Below the pieces are notes generated by a model. It did not search any database. It saw nothing but the letters and a program-made list of their open reading frames with translations, and was not told where the DNA came from. Positions 39,083 through 49,189 of a stretch of 64,000 bases of DNA are shown here, piece after piece (within the stretch, counting starts at the first letter, position 1; each line of letters opens with the position of its first letter). Location: assembly GCA_947457395.1 (NCBI GenBank), contig CANGVA010000005.1, positions 1-64,000 on the forward strand, read 5' to 3'. A program made the translations under genes and the position numbers. The DNA comes from Bacteroidota bacterium (lineage in GTDB: Bacteria > Bacteroidota > Bacteroidia > UKL13-3).

Positions 39083-40819
39083 ATGAAACAACTGTTTGCG
39101 CTCATACTCATACTTAACTTTCGTATGGCTTTCTCACAGCCTCTTACCCATCCGCTAGCTGAACAAATATTGTTGGGTAATTATAATCCGACAGCCTATG
39201 CACCCAACCAAACATTTACCAAACAGCAACTGATAGAAGGAATATGGAGTAATATTAATAAAGACTCATTGTTGAGTTATTTAAAACAACTTTCCTCATT
39301 TTACAATCGCAACACAGGTTCAGATACCTTATCAAACAGTAAAGGTATAGGAGCAGCACGCAGGTGGGTATTTAATCAATTTAACTCCTTTTCGGCCGGA
39401 GCACAAAACAGACTTATTACTACTTACCACCAATTTGATAAAAGCATTTGCGGACAGTTAAGGCATAGAAATATTTTAACCATACTCCCCGGAATTGATA
39501 CAACGGATAAAGGCATACTGCTAATTGAAGCACATATGGATAGCCGTTGCGAAGATGTATGCGATACTGCATGTATGGCAAATGGCATGGAAGATAACGG
39601 AAGCGGCACGGCACTGGTTATGGAGCTGGCCAGAGTTATGAGTAAATATGCCTATAAAAACACCATTATATTTATGGTAACAGTTGGTGAGGAACAGGGA
39701 CTGGATGGGGCTACTGCATTTGCAAACTATTGCGCACAAAAAGGAATAAAAATTGAAGCTGTGCTAAACAATGATATTATTGGTGGCATACAATGCGGCA
39801 AAACTGCATCACCTCCTGGATGTCCGGGAGAAAACACCATTGATAGCAGCAGTGTTCGTTTATTCTCATTCGGCACCAATCTTTCCATACATAAAAACCT
39901 TGCACGCTTCATTAAGATGCAATTTATGGAAGAGGCACAACCTGTTATTGATATTCCTTATCAAATTCATATAATGAATGCAGAAGACAGAACAGGACGC
40001 GGAGGTGACCATATTCCTTTCAGGCAACTGGGGTTTCCTGCCATCAGAGGCACATCCACACATGAACATGGCGATGCGCAAATCAATACCGGCTACACAG
40101 ACCGCCAACATACCACACGTGATATTCTTGGTAAAGACTTGAATACAGATGGTATACTTGATAGCATGTATGTGAACATAAACTACCTGAAAAGAAATGC
40201 CATGATAAACGCAACCGCACTTGCAATGGCAGGTACAGGCCCGGTAGGTTCTCCTGTATTTGAATTAGGAAATGATGGGAATGGCATCACCATTCGTATC
40301 ACACCCATGCCTGGAATTACTAAATACAGGGCTGGCATACGAACAACCCGAAATGATTTTGATACGCTGCTTGAACTAAATAGTATAACTGAAACAAAAC
40401 TATATGGCGTAAAAAAAGATACATTTTATTTTATAACCGTAATGGCAGTTGATGCAAACGGCATTGAAAGCCGATTTGCACAGGAAAAACAGGTAAAGGC
40501 AATTGCACAAGCACCAACAGGCCTGCATGAAAAGGAAGTACAAAAGAAACGCATGGAATTATTGCCTGCCGCACCCAACCCGTTTGATGAAACAACAACG
40601 ATAGGTGTAATGGTAAATGAACTACCTTTTGAACAAGATGCTGCAATACTGATACGAGATGCATCCGGAAAAGTGATAGCAACATTGCCTTTTACAATTA
40701 AAGAAGGTCTGAATGAAATATTATATGAGCATGGTTTCGGACAGAATGGAGTCTACTACTATTCCCTGCAGGTAGGCAGCCAAACCTATGAAACACGCAA
40801 GCTTATTTTTAATAAGTAA
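39083..40819 (+). CDS. Secreted M28-family peptidase with T9SS tail
   Basis: 578 residues. Signal peptide ([18 protein letters not shown]), then an M28 zinc aminopeptidase domain with the metal ligands in AHMDS (His, Asp nearby), MEDNGSG (Asp), GEEQG (Glu pair), NNDIIGG (Asp) and a C-terminal [12 protein letters not shown] (His). A fibronectin-like linker (about 390-490) precedes a T9SS type A sorting domain ([12 protein letters not shown] ... [22 protein letters not shown]). So it is exported across the outer membrane and probably cleaves peptides for nutrition. Overlaps no neighbour; kdsA follows after 28 bases with its own promoter box. Confidence 0.9.
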   Translation: MKQLFALILILNFRMAFSQPLTHPLAEQILLGNYNPTAYAPNQTFTKQQLIEGIWSNINKDSLLSYLKQLSSFYNRNTGSDTLSNSKGIGAARRWVFNQFNSFSAGAQNRLITTYHQFDKSICGQLRHRNILTILPGIDTTDKGILLIEAHMDSRCEDVCDTACMANGMEDNGSGTALVMELARVMSKYAYKNTIIFMVTVGEEQGLDGATAFANYCAQKGIKIEAVLNNDIIGGIQCGKTASPPGCPGENTIDSSSVRLFSFGTNLSIHKNLARFIKMQFMEEAQPVIDIPYQIHIMNAEDRTGRGGDHIPFRQLGFPAIRGTSTHEHGDAQINTGYTDRQHTTRDILGKDLNTDGILDSMYVNINYLKRNAMINATALAMAGTGPVGSPVFELGNDGNGITIRITPMPGITKYRAGIRTTRNDFDTLLELNSITETKLYGVKKDTFYFITVMAVDANGIESRFAQEKQVKAIAQAPTGLHEKEVQKKRMELLPAAPNPFDETTTIGVMVNELPFEQDAAILIRDASGKVIATLPFTIKEGLNEILYEHGFGQNGVYYYSLQVGSQTYETRKLIFNK

Positions 40820-40835
40820 GGCCCATATTTATTAC

Positions 40836-40843
40836 TACATTTG
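40836..40843 (+). promoter_or_regulatory. -7 promoter box before kdsA
   Basis: TACATTTG followed by CC matches TAnnTTTG; it ends 4 bases before the kdsA ATG, which would give a nearly leaderless mRNA. Confidence 0.5.
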
Positions 40844-40847
40844 CCAC

Positions 40848-41639
40848 ATGAATTTATACGATAAAATAAAATCTGAAACCTTTTTAATTGCCGGACCCTG
40901 TGTTATTGAGAATGAAGACATGGTAATGCACCTTGCTGAAAAGATTGCATCCATTGCACAGGAACTTAAGTTAACCTATGTTTTTAAAGCTTCATTTGAC
41001 AAAGCAAACCGCACTTCATTAGACTCATACAGGGGTGGTGGTATAGAAAATGGGTTGAAGATTTTACAGAAAGTAAAAGATACATTTAACCTACCCGTAA
41101 CCACAGATGTTCATGAAAGCAACCAGGCAAAAGCTATAGGTGAAGTGGTAGATATCATACAAATTCCGGCTTTTTTGTGCAGGCAAACAGATTTATTAGT
41201 AGAGTCGGCTAAAACCGGTAAAATCGTAAATATTAAAAAAGCTCAATTCCTTTCAGGATTTGACATGAAACATGCCATAAAGAAAGTGGAGGGAGCAGGT
41301 AACAGGCAAATCATACTTACAGAAAGAGGAACCATGTTTGGCTACAACAACCTGGTTGTTGATTTTAGAAATTTGGTTGATATGAAAACATTTGGTTATC
41401 CGGTGTGCATGGATGTAACGCATAGCGTACAACGCCCAGGTGGACTTGATGGTAAAAGCGGAGGTAACAGAGAATACGCGCCATATATGGCTAAAGCAGC
41501 AGCTGCAGTGGGTGCTGATGGATTTTTCTTTGAAGTACACGAAAACCCTGATCAGGCATTAAGCGATGGCCCGAATATGATTCCGCTTAAAGACTTTAAA
41601 CAACTGCTGCAGGATACCATTATTCCGTTTAGGAAGTAA
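40848..41639 (+). CDS. kdsA: 3-deoxy-8-phosphooctulonate synthase
   Basis: 263 residues from the ATG at 40848. Condenses arabinose-5-phosphate with phosphoenolpyruvate to KDO-8-phosphate. Seen: [13 protein letters not shown] (start), [37 protein letters not shown], and [21 protein letters not shown]. The C-R-Q triad in PAFLCRQTD and EVHENPD place it in the standard family. Together with kdsB (30534-31274) this shows an LPS outer membrane. Followed closely by a HAD phosphatase gene. Confidence 0.97.
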   Translation: MNLYDKIKSETFLIAGPCVIENEDMVMHLAEKIASIAQELKLTYVFKASFDKANRTSLDSYRGGGIENGLKILQKVKDTFNLPVTTDVHESNQAKAIGEVVDIIQIPAFLCRQTDLLVESAKTGKIVNIKKAQFLSGFDMKHAIKKVEGAGNRQIILTERGTMFGYNNLVVDFRNLVDMKTFGYPVCMDVTHSVQRPGGLDGKSGGNREYAPYMAKAAAAVGADGFFFEVHENPDQALSDGPNMIPLKDFKQLLQDTIIPFRK

Positions 41640-41681
41640 TATCAGTGCATTCTTTCAATCAATATTAGACAATACCTACAC

Positions 41682-42347
41682 GTGCTATTATCAGCGCATA
41701 AAGAATTAAAGGCCGTTATTTTTGATATGGATGGCCTACTGGTTAATTCAGAACCATATTGGAAATTAGCTGAGAAAAAAGTATTCGGGCAATATGGGCT
41801 TAACCTGAGTGATGAGTTGCTCAGACAAGTAATGGGATTCAGGCTTAGTGAGGTGGTTAAATACTGGTATACCTATCAACCCTGGCCAAACCCTGATTTT
41901 AAAGATACAGAAGAAGCTATTCTGAATGATGTAACCGAACGTATACTTGCCCATGCAGATGCCATGCCCGGAGTATATACAGTTTTAGAAAAATGTAAAC
42001 AGAGTGGATATAAGATGGCCATTGCCTCCTCCTCTGCAATGAGATTAATTGAAGCTGTGGTAAACAAATTACAGATACAGGACTTTTTTGATGTAATGTG
42101 GTCGGCTGAATTTGAGCCGTATGGCAAACCACACCCGGGCATATTTATTAGCACTGCAAAAAAATTAAACACAGCACCAGAACATTGCTTGGTGTTTGAA
42201 GATGCCATTAATGGTGTTATAGCAGCCAAGGCTGCAAAAATGTTTTGCATTGCCGTTCCTGAAGAAGCAACCTATCATGATCCACGTTTTGCTATAGCAG
42301 ATGAAAAAATTAGCAGCCTTACTCAGTTGGTTTTTTCTTCCACTTAA
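41682..42347 (+). CDS. HAD-family phosphatase (HxpB-like)
   Basis: 221 residues from a GTG at 41682. HAD subfamily IA: motif I FDMDGLLVNSEPYW, motif II ASSSAM, motif III/IV VFEDAINGV. The start resembles hexitol phosphatase B / 2-deoxyglucose-6-phosphatase. Acts on small phosphosugars in the cytosol; its place after kdsA suggests a KDO-8-phosphate phosphatase role only weakly, since that enzyme (KdsC) is a different HAD type. Its 3' end overlaps the convergent thioredoxin-like gene by 29 bases. Confidence 0.85.
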   Translation: MLLSAHKELKAVIFDMDGLLVNSEPYWKLAEKKVFGQYGLNLSDELLRQVMGFRLSEVVKYWYTYQPWPNPDFKDTEEAILNDVTERILAHADAMPGVYTVLEKCKQSGYKMAIASSSAMRLIEAVVNKLQIQDFFDVMWSAEFEPYGKPHPGIFISTAKKLNTAPEHCLVFEDAINGVIAAKAAKMFCIAVPEEATYHDPRFAIADEKISSLTQLVFSST

Positions 42348-42948
42348 TACCGCAACCAATGGCTTTGGTTTGATTGATTGAAATACTTTTGCCTGCCAGC
42401 AAAGCATCAACCGCCTGTTCTACATATTTCTGCTGAGCTGCAGTTGCATCTTCATAATTATCATCAATTGCGCCAATATACTTTACCAGGTTGCCTTTTT
42501 TAGACTTCTGCAAAATAAACACATGCGGTGTGCGGGTAGCACCATATGCTTTGGCTATTTCCTGTGTTTCATCATATAAATAAACAAAGGGGTAGCTTTT
42601 CTCTTTGGCAAGCTTCTGCATATTCTCATAAGAATCTTCAGGCTCGCGGTCTTTATCATTTGGATTGATAGCAATTACCGGATAGCCTTTAGATTCATAC
42701 TTCTGATGCAACTCAATAATACGTTGCTCATATGCTTGCGAGAACGGACAGTGGTTACATGTAAAGATCACGATAAACCCTTTGGCATTTTTGTAATCAG
42801 CCAAACTCACCATGTTACCATCTACATTTTTTAGTGAAAAATCTGAAGCCTTATCGCCAATTTTAGAACCGGATGTATGGTTAATGTTAAATGCAGCTGC
42901 TAACATAAAGATAGATGCAGCCAAGATTAGATGTATTTTTCTCATCAT
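42319..42948 (-). CDS. Exported thioredoxin-like (AhpC/TSA) protein
   Basis: 209 residues with an N-terminal hydrophobic segment (IHLILAASIFMLAAAF) and a redoxin fold: IGDKASDFSLKNVDG, FIVIFTCNHCPFSQAYE with the CxxC in CNHC, and GATRTPHVFIL with the cis-proline. Likely periplasmic thiol reductase or peroxiredoxin-like. Its ATG overlaps the stop of the TlpA-like gene by one base (TAATG), so the two are translated together. It overlaps the convergent HAD gene by 29 bases at its 3' end. Confidence 0.87.
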   Translation of the reverse strand: MMRKIHLILAASIFMLAAAFNINHTSGSKIGDKASDFSLKNVDGNMVSLADYKNAKGFIVIFTCNHCPFSQAYEQRIIELHQKYESKGYPVIAINPNDKDREPEDSYENMQKLAKEKSYPFVYLYDETQEIAKAYGATRTPHVFILQKSKKGNLVKYIGAIDDNYEDATAAQQKYVEQAVDALLAGKSISINQTKAIGCGIKWKKKPTE

Positions 42949-43430
42949 TATTTAAATTGTTTTACGAGTTCGTTGAGTTTTTCAAAGGTTAGCTCCCCTT
43001 CATGAAATGCTTCCTGCTTCAAAGATGCCTTTACTAACCAAGTTGCGGGTATGGCACCGCTCCAATTTTTGCTTACCAGTTCAATCCAGTCATTGGCATT
43101 GGTTTCATTCATAAACAACACCCTTGATTGTATTTGCTTGTCTGAAATAAACTGCGGCAATCTATCTGTTAATGCTTTTTTGGTATCATTGCTTACCAAT
43201 ACTACCCTAATTTTTTTATCCTGTGTTTGCTTATGCAACTGCTCAAAATAAGGTAGCTCGGCTACGCACGGTTTACACCAGGTAGCCCAAAAATTTATTA
43301 TATAAAGCGTATCGTTGGTTGTATTATTTCTAATGTTTTCAATCCACGACTTGTTTACCTGCTGAATTTGCTGTGCATACAAAAATTGCCCTGAGCCTAA
43401 TAACCATATCAACCAACAGAATTGCCTCAT
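42948..43430 (-). CDS. TlpA-like thioredoxin protein
   Basis: 160 residues: signal peptide (MRQFCWLIWLLGSGQFLYAQ), then a thioredoxin domain with FWATWCKPCVAELPY, i.e. a CxxC of the WCKPC kind. Periplasmic TlpA/ResA type reductase. Coupled at its start to the VWA gene (ATGA overlap with the stop of the preceding gene) and at its end to the thioredoxin-like gene, forming a three-gene unit on the minus strand. Confidence 0.88.
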   Translation of the reverse strand: MRQFCWLIWLLGSGQFLYAQQIQQVNKSWIENIRNNTTNDTLYIINFWATWCKPCVAELPYFEQLHKQTQDKKIRVVLVSNDTKKALTDRLPQFISDKQIQSRVLFMNETNANDWIELVSKNWSGAIPATWLVKASLKQEAFHEGELTFEKLNELVKQFK

Positions 43431-44521
43431 TTTACTTTTTTTCTTCTGTTTCGTTCATAATCCTCAAATACAAAATCACCCAACCCATTTAGTGAGCTGT
43501 AGAAAGCCTTGCCATTATTAGTTTTGGTAAACTCCTGCACAAATTCCTGCAAATAAGGATCACTGGCTATCATAAATGTAGTAATGGGTATGCCCATTCT
43601 GCGACATTGCGCGGCCATGGTAAGTGTTTTATTCAATATTTTCCGGTCTAACCCAAAGCTGTTTTTATAATAGCGGTTACCTTCTTTAAGGCACGTTGGC
43701 TTACCATCTGTTATCATAAATATCTGCTTATTGGGATTTTTACGTTTGCGGAGTAAATCCATAGCCAGTTCCAAACCAGCATAGGTATTGGTATGATAAG
43801 GACCAACCTGCAAATAAGCCAAGTCTTTCAATTCAATGGGCCAGGCATCATTCCCAAAAACTAAAATATCAAGAGTATCTTTAGGATATCGGGTTTTTAT
43901 TAGTTCCGCCAATGCCATGGCAACTTTTTTTGCGGGGGTAATGCGGTCTTCACCGTACAAAATCATGGAGTGCGATATATCTATCATTAACACGGTTGAA
44001 GTTTGGCTTTTGTGCTCGCGTTCCCTCACCTCCAAATCATCCTCGGTAATTTTAAAGGAATCAATACCATGATGTATTTGGGCATTTTGCAAGGATGCTG
44101 TTAAATCAATCTGATCAGACTGGTCGCCAAAAATAAATTTTCGGGTATCAGCACTTATTTCATCTCCCCTGCCATTGTGCGTGGTCTTATGATTTCCCTG
44201 AGAGGTACGCTTAAGTTTACCAAAAATTTCTTCCAGTGCCTGTTTGCGTATTTCCTTATTGGTTCTTGCTCCTGGGTTAATTTCCCCTGATAACGGATTT
44301 TCCTGGACATATCCTTTGTTTTTTAGCTCATCAATAAAATCTCCCATGCCGTACTCCGGCTTGGTAATACCATGTTTTAAATCAATCTGATTCATCCAGT
44401 CAATTGCTTCGGCAACATCGCCATTGGTGTACTGCATTAATTGCAAAAACAATTTCAGCAACTCATCAAAAGTATTACCGTTAGGTTGAGGAACATATTT
44501 TGTAAAGCCAAATCCAGTCAT
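43427..44521 (-). CDS. VWA domain protein
   Basis: 364 residues. C-terminal von Willebrand A domain (about 170-364) with the MIDAS motif DISHS (DxSxS) near 177 and the ITDGKPT motif. The first 150 residues are helical with no clear domain. Such proteins usually pair with a MoxR-type AAA ATPase and act in metal insertion or protein maturation; none is encoded in this window next to it. First gene of the operon with two thioredoxins, so a redox-linked maturation task is possible. Cytosolic (no signal peptide). Confidence 0.85.
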   Translation of the reverse strand: MTGFGFTKYVPQPNGNTFDELLKLFLQLMQYTNGDVAEAIDWMNQIDLKHGITKPEYGMGDFIDELKNKGYVQENPLSGEINPGARTNKEIRKQALEEIFGKLKRTSQGNHKTTHNGRGDEISADTRKFIFGDQSDQIDLTASLQNAQIHHGIDSFKITEDDLEVREREHKSQTSTVLMIDISHSMILYGEDRITPAKKVAMALAELIKTRYPKDTLDILVFGNDAWPIELKDLAYLQVGPYHTNTYAGLELAMDLLRKRKNPNKQIFMITDGKPTCLKEGNRYYKNSFGLDRKILNKTLTMAAQCRRMGIPITTFMIASDPYLQEFVQEFTKTNNGKAFYSSLNGLGDFVFEDYERNRRKKVK

Positions 44522-44596
44522 GTTAACTAAACGAAGATAGGGTAAAAAGTGTTTATAAAATAGATAGATTTAAGCCCCTGTTGTGCATATTTTATT

Positions 44597-44604
44597 TATG
44601 TTTG
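44597..44604 (+). promoter_or_regulatory. -7 promoter box before the endonuclease/phosphatase gene
   Basis: TATGTTTG, a match to TAnnTTTG, lies 24 bases before the ATG at 44628. No matching -33 element was found. Confidence 0.45.
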
Positions 44605-44627
44605 ACGAATAAATACGACCTCTTGAA

Positions 44628-45644
44628 ATGAAAAAACTGCTATCAGCTTTACTACTCATTTGCACCATTCATGTTCTTCACGCACAGAAGAGTGTATGCA
44701 TTGCGTTTTACAATCAGGAAAACTTATTTGATACCATTGATGACCCGCTAAAAGACGATAATGAATTTCTACCAACAGCCGAAAAACAATGGAATACACA
44801 GAAATACCTGACAAAACTGGAAAATATGAGCAGCGTGCTTAGTGCCATGAATGAAGGTCATGGTCCGGATATACTGGGCATGTGTGAGATTGAAAATGCA
44901 CAGGTATTAACCGACCTTTCATCCCATAAAAATATAAAAGGCATGCATTACAAATCTGTTCATTTTGAAGGGCCGGATAAAAGAAGTATAGACAATGCGT
45001 TATTATATAAGTCTGGTTTATTTAAAGTACTGTATGCAGTTGCTGTGCCGGTAAATTGGCCTGCTGATGCTGATTTTAAGACGAGGGATATCCTGTATGT
45101 AAAGCTTGAAACCAAGAGCAAAGACCAGCTGGTATTATTAATCAATCACTTCCCATCAAGATCTGGAGGTGAGCTAGAATCAAGACCCAAGCGACTTTAT
45201 GTAGCATCTGTGCTGCGCAACATAGTGGATACCATATTGGAGAAAGATCCGAATGAAAACATTATTATAATGGGAGATTTTAATGATGAGCCATCGGATG
45301 CTAGTATAGATTCAGTGCTAAGAGCAAAAGAGAGTATGTATAACCTGTATGGTGGGAATCTTTATAATCCCATGGTTGAAATTCAGCAAACCGAGATGGG
45401 CTCATATATGCATCGCGGGAAATGGAATGTGCTTGACCAGATTATCTTAAGCAACGGTTTGGTTATAGGTAATCGTAAATATATTTTAAGGAAAGAATCG
45501 GCAGATATTTTTAAACAACCCTGGATGCTTGAAACTGAGCAGAAGTTCAAAGGATCACCAAAAAGAACATATGCCGGAAACAAATATATTGGAGGATATA
45601 GCGATCACTTGCCTGTTTACCTTTATCTTGACCTTAAAAAATAA
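44628..45644 (+). CDS. Exported endonuclease/exonuclease/phosphatase family protein
   Basis: 338 residues. Signal peptide (MKKLLSALLLICTIHVLHA), then the EEP fold: FYNQENLFDTIDDP, GMCEIEN (metal-binding Glu), LINHFPSRSGG, IIMGDFNDEPSDAS (catalytic Asp/Asn) and SDHLPVYLYLDL (Asp-His pair). Members cut DNA, phosphodiesters or lipid phosphates; the periplasmic or secreted location and this arrangement resemble Bacteroidota extracellular nucleases. Substrate not determinable. The CCC1 gene starts 5 bases after its stop, so they are cotranscribed. Confidence 0.9.
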   Translation: MKKLLSALLLICTIHVLHAQKSVCIAFYNQENLFDTIDDPLKDDNEFLPTAEKQWNTQKYLTKLENMSSVLSAMNEGHGPDILGMCEIENAQVLTDLSSHKNIKGMHYKSVHFEGPDKRSIDNALLYKSGLFKVLYAVAVPVNWPADADFKTRDILYVKLETKSKDQLVLLINHFPSRSGGELESRPKRLYVASVLRNIVDTILEKDPNENIIIMGDFNDEPSDASIDSVLRAKESMYNLYGGNLYNPMVEIQQTEMGSYMHRGKWNVLDQIILSNGLVIGNRKYILRKESADIFKQPWMLETEQKFKGSPKRTYAGNKYIGGYSDHLPVYLYLDLKK

Positions 45645-45649
45645 CAATC

Positions 45650-46333
45650 ATGCACGAAGAAAAACACTTTGAAGGCTCAGAAGTTGTCAGAGATATTGTA
45701 ATTGGTATGAGTGACGGACTTACCGTTCCTTTTGCCTTAGCTGCAGGTCTAAGTGGAGCTATTAGCGATAACAGTATCATTGTTACTGCAGGTATTGCTG
45801 AGATTGTAGCCGGATCAATAGCCATGGGCTTAGGCGGTTACCTTGCAGGTAAAACAGAAATAGAACACTATGATGCTGAGTTAAAGCGTGAGTATTATGA
45901 AGTAGATGTTTTTCCTGAAAAAGAAAAACAAGAGGTAAGTGAGATTTTTGAATCCTACGGATTAAGCCCGCAATCAACAGAAGTGGTGGTAAATGAAATG
46001 TCGAAGGATAAGGATAAGTGGGTAAATTTTATGATGCGGTTTGAATTGGGCTTGGAAAAACCGGATATCAACCGTGCCAGAGAAAGTGCACTCACTATTG
46101 GCCTATCCTATATTGCAGGAGGTATTGTACCACTTGTTTCTTATTTCTTTACAGATACAGCCACTGATGGATTATTCTACTCTTGTATTATCACCACACT
46201 TTGCTTGTTTGTTTTTGGCTTTCTGAAAAGTAAAGTAATTGGCCAGCCGCCATTTTACGGTGCACTTCGCATTACTCTGATAGGTGCATTGGCAGCAACT
46301 TCTGCATATTATGTTGCGCACCTGATAAATTAG
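45650..46333 (+). CDS. VIT1/CCC1-family metal transporter
   Basis: 227 residues with about five transmembrane helices. The signature VVRDIVIGMSDGLTVPFALAAGLSGA sits at the start, followed by ITAGIAEIVAGSIAMGLGGYLAGKTE, the acidic cytosolic insertion and two C-terminal helices (YSCIITTLCLFVFGFLKS; LIGALAATSAYYVAHLI). Members move ferrous iron or manganese out of the cytosol into a compartment or the medium; here in the inner membrane. Cotranscribed with the exported EEP enzyme; no functional link evident. Confidence 0.9.
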   Translation: MHEEKHFEGSEVVRDIVIGMSDGLTVPFALAAGLSGAISDNSIIVTAGIAEIVAGSIAMGLGGYLAGKTEIEHYDAELKREYYEVDVFPEKEKQEVSEIFESYGLSPQSTEVVVNEMSKDKDKWVNFMMRFELGLEKPDINRARESALTIGLSYIAGGIVPLVSYFFTDTATDGLFYSCIITTLCLFVFGFLKSKVIGQPPFYGALRITLIGALAATSAYYVAHLIN

Positions 46334-46451
46334 GGCACAATCCTCCATTATTTTTGTATTGTAATGGATGCACCCGCCAACTGAAGGTTTTAAAATGTTA
46401 GCATGGCATATAAAAGATTAGCACTAAACAAATTAGTAATCAAATAAATTA

Positions 46452-46970
46452 ATGAAACGGTTATCGATACAGCATAGGAATCTGATTATTTTAGTGATGC
46501 TTCTTTTATCGCCACCGCTATTTGGCCAAAACAGAATTGAGATTGGTAGAGCAATTGATAACCAATACGCTATTACTGCTGATACGACCATACTTAAAAA
46601 AAGCCTCCAAATCACACTGGCTGATGGCACCCAAATTCATCAGCTGCATATTGACTCAGAAGGAAAAAACCATTACTTGGTTGGAACAGGAATCTATAAG
46701 GGCTATAAGAAAATAATTGCGGTGACATTGAACTATGATATTATGACCCGGACATGGTATGCCGAAAAAGGGAATGGCCATGTTACCTGTGCGTCTGCAG
46801 CTTGCAAAGATTGTAAACTATTTAAAGAAAACGGACAGGTTATTGGGTGCCATTGCACAGATTTGGGAACAGTTAGTAATCAATGTAATTTCACAAAAAA
46901 AGAACTGAGCCTCTTTTATTCAAACTACACACGCCTTGTTACCCAACAAAATCAACTATTAAAGAAGTGA
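46452..46970 (+). CDS. Exported cysteine-cluster protein of unknown family
   Basis: 172 residues. Signal peptide (NLIILVMLLLSPPLFGQ) followed by a beta-rich segment (ITLADGTQIHQLHIDSEGKNHYLVGTG) and a cluster of six cysteines in about 45 residues: CASAACKDC, then GCHC, then QC near NFTKK. The spacing would suit disulfides or a metal site. No family recognised. It sits alone between the CCC1 gene and the BatA gene; no promoter box was found for it. Confidence 0.6.
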   Translation: MKRLSIQHRNLIILVMLLLSPPLFGQNRIEIGRAIDNQYAITADTTILKKSLQITLADGTQIHQLHIDSEGKNHYLVGTGIYKGYKKIIAVTLNYDIMTRTWYAEKGNGHVTCASAACKDCKLFKENGQVIGCHCTDLGTVSNQCNFTKKELSLFYSNYTRLVTQQNQLLKK

Positions 46971-47109
46971 ATCCATGAGACTAAACTTTGCCACTACTTT
47001 GTTATCGTATAACCTTTATGAATTGAATTGCAATAAAGCAAATCCAACCAAGATTACGTTTTACAATAAGATTTCTTAGCTAGTCTAAGTATTATTATCT
47101 TTCGCTCGC

Positions 47110-49149
47110 ATGATTTTTCTAAATCCGTCATTTCTTTGGGCACTTTCGCTACTAGCTATCCCTGTCATTATTCACCTGTTTAACTTCCGCAGGTATAAAA
47201 AACAGGTATTTAGCGATATCCGCTTTTTAAAACAGGTACAGGAGGAGAGCAAAGCCAAACGTAAACTGAAAGAATGGCTAATTCTGGCTGCACGCATGCT
47301 GGCCATTGCATTGCTTGTAATTGCCTTTGCACAACCATACAAACCGGCACGCCTGCAGCAGGGAATCAGCCAGCAGAAACGAATCAGTATTTATATTGAT
47401 AATTCATTCTCAATGAACAATGAAGGCCCCGAGGGACAACTGTTGGATGCTGCAAAAGAAAAAGCAAGGGCAATTGTATCTGTATACGCCAATACAGATC
47501 AGTTTCAAATTATTACCAATGAATTAACCGGTAAACAATTGCGCATGGTTGCAAAAGATGATGCCCTTGAGCTCATTGATGCCATACAAATATCACCTGC
47601 AGTGGCATCACTTGATGAGATATACAGCAAACAAAAAAATGCTATTCGAGAATCAGGCTCAGGATCAGCTTTTGTATATTATATCAGTGATTTCCAAAAA
47701 AGTACACTCAAGCCAGATGTTTTTAAACCTGACAGTGGGTTATTCATCTCATATCTGCCCGTTGAGGCTAATCAATATAGCAATCTTTATATTGATTCAG
47801 TGTGGCTAAACAGCCCTGCACTCCGTTTAAATGAACCAAACAAACTCATAATCAGGATAAGTAATATAAGCAGCCACCCTGCAGAAAATATTGCTATACA
47901 ACTTAAACTAAACGGGGTTCAAAAAGGCATGGTAAATATAAACTGTGACGCCAACAACACTGTTAAAACTGAGATAGAATTTACCCCCACCACAGCGGGC
48001 TGGCTTAAAGGTGAGGTATCGGTTATCGACCATCCGATAACCTTTGATGATAAATACTTTTTTAGCTTATACCCCATTTCCGGCAGCAATATTTATTGCA
48101 TCAACGGCAATAAGCCCAATAGCTATATAAGTGACTTGTTTGAGGTAGATAAACTGTATAAACTTACCCAAAGCAAACAAGATCTGATTAACTACAGTGA
48201 TTTAAAAAAATATGAGCTGATCATATTAAACGAATCTGATAGGTTATCAACCGGATTAACAGATGAAATAATCAGATATGTGAGCAATGGTGGCCACCTA
48301 CTAATTGTGCCTGCTGCCGATGGTTCTTCTGCCGCAACTTTAAGAAGTTTACTTCCATACTTTAATATGCCCGAACTCTTGAACAGCGAAAATGCAGCAC
48401 TGCAGATTAATAATCTGAATCTGCAAGATGATCTTTTTAAATCCGTATTTAGCAAGGTACCACAGCAAATGGATTTTCCTGTGGCAAAGCAGTATTATCC
48501 TGTAAATATCACACAAGCCGTAAGAGGAAAAGCTTTAATATCATTAAACAATGGCGCACCGCTACTATGGCAAACAGGCTATGGAAAAGGTAAAGTCTTT
48601 TTGTTTACCATACCTTTTCAAACAAACTGGAGCAATTTTACCACCCATTCTCTCTTTGTACCTACCCTTTTAAAAATAGGTCAGGGCGCTCAAAAACAAT
48701 TGCCATTGGCTTATACCATAGGCAAGCAAAAATGGATTGTTATGCCAGAGTGGCAAGGTGCAGACAAGGAAAAACTGGTTGAAATAAAAGGTGATAAAAT
48801 TGCGCTATCTACGGATGTTATAAATAAAAACGGCCTTCAGCAAATTTATGTTGACCGTGAACTTGCATTTGCAGGTAATTATGCTATTTTAAGCAAAGTT
48901 GATAAAGTTGAAATCAGTGCAGTTTCAATGAATTATGTCAGGTCCGAATCTAATCTGGAGACCCTCAAAGCCTCAGAATTAGATGAATTAGCTTCTCAAT
49001 CGGCACAAACCCGTGTAATCAACACCGAAACCTCCTCCTTAAGCTATGAACTGGCAAATGAACTGAATGGAACACAGTTTTGGCGTATTTGTGTAATATT
49101 AGCTTTGCTTTTTGTACTGTTTGAAATACTTTTGCTTAAACTTAAATAA
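47110..49149 (+). CDS. BatA-domain membrane protein with VWA-like core
   Basis: 679 residues. The N-terminal 75 residues are the BatA domain: a membrane helix (FLWALSLLAIPVIIHLF), the conserved NFRRYKKQVFSDIRFLK and a second helix (AARMLAIALLVIAFAQP). Next a VWA-like domain with DNSFSM (DxSxS) near 98, then a beta-sandwich and a DUF-like segment, and a C-terminal helix (ICVILALLFVLFEILLLKL). Related to aerotolerance (Bat) proteins; proposed roles are envelope or redox stress, all unproven. TATCTTTC at 47096-47103 could be a degenerate promoter box. pyrC-like gene follows after 40 bases. Confidence 0.88.
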   Translation: MIFLNPSFLWALSLLAIPVIIHLFNFRRYKKQVFSDIRFLKQVQEESKAKRKLKEWLILAARMLAIALLVIAFAQPYKPARLQQGISQQKRISIYIDNSFSMNNEGPEGQLLDAAKEKARAIVSVYANTDQFQIITNELTGKQLRMVAKDDALELIDAIQISPAVASLDEIYSKQKNAIRESGSGSAFVYYISDFQKSTLKPDVFKPDSGLFISYLPVEANQYSNLYIDSVWLNSPALRLNEPNKLIIRISNISSHPAENIAIQLKLNGVQKGMVNINCDANNTVKTEIEFTPTTAGWLKGEVSVIDHPITFDDKYFFSLYPISGSNIYCINGNKPNSYISDLFEVDKLYKLTQSKQDLINYSDLKKYELIILNESDRLSTGLTDEIIRYVSNGGHLLIVPAADGSSAATLRSLLPYFNMPELLNSENAALQINNLNLQDDLFKSVFSKVPQQMDFPVAKQYYPVNITQAVRGKALISLNNGAPLLWQTGYGKGKVFLFTIPFQTNWSNFTTHSLFVPTLLKIGQGAQKQLPLAYTIGKQKWIVMPEWQGADKEKLVEIKGDKIALSTDVINKNGLQQIYVDRELAFAGNYAILSKVDKVEISAVSMNYVRSESNLETLKASELDELASQSAQTRVINTETSSLSYELANELNGTQFWRICVILALLFVLFEILLLKLK

Positions 49150-49189
49150 ACAAATTGCAACAGCTTTGTTGTAAAGCGTTTACCTCATA

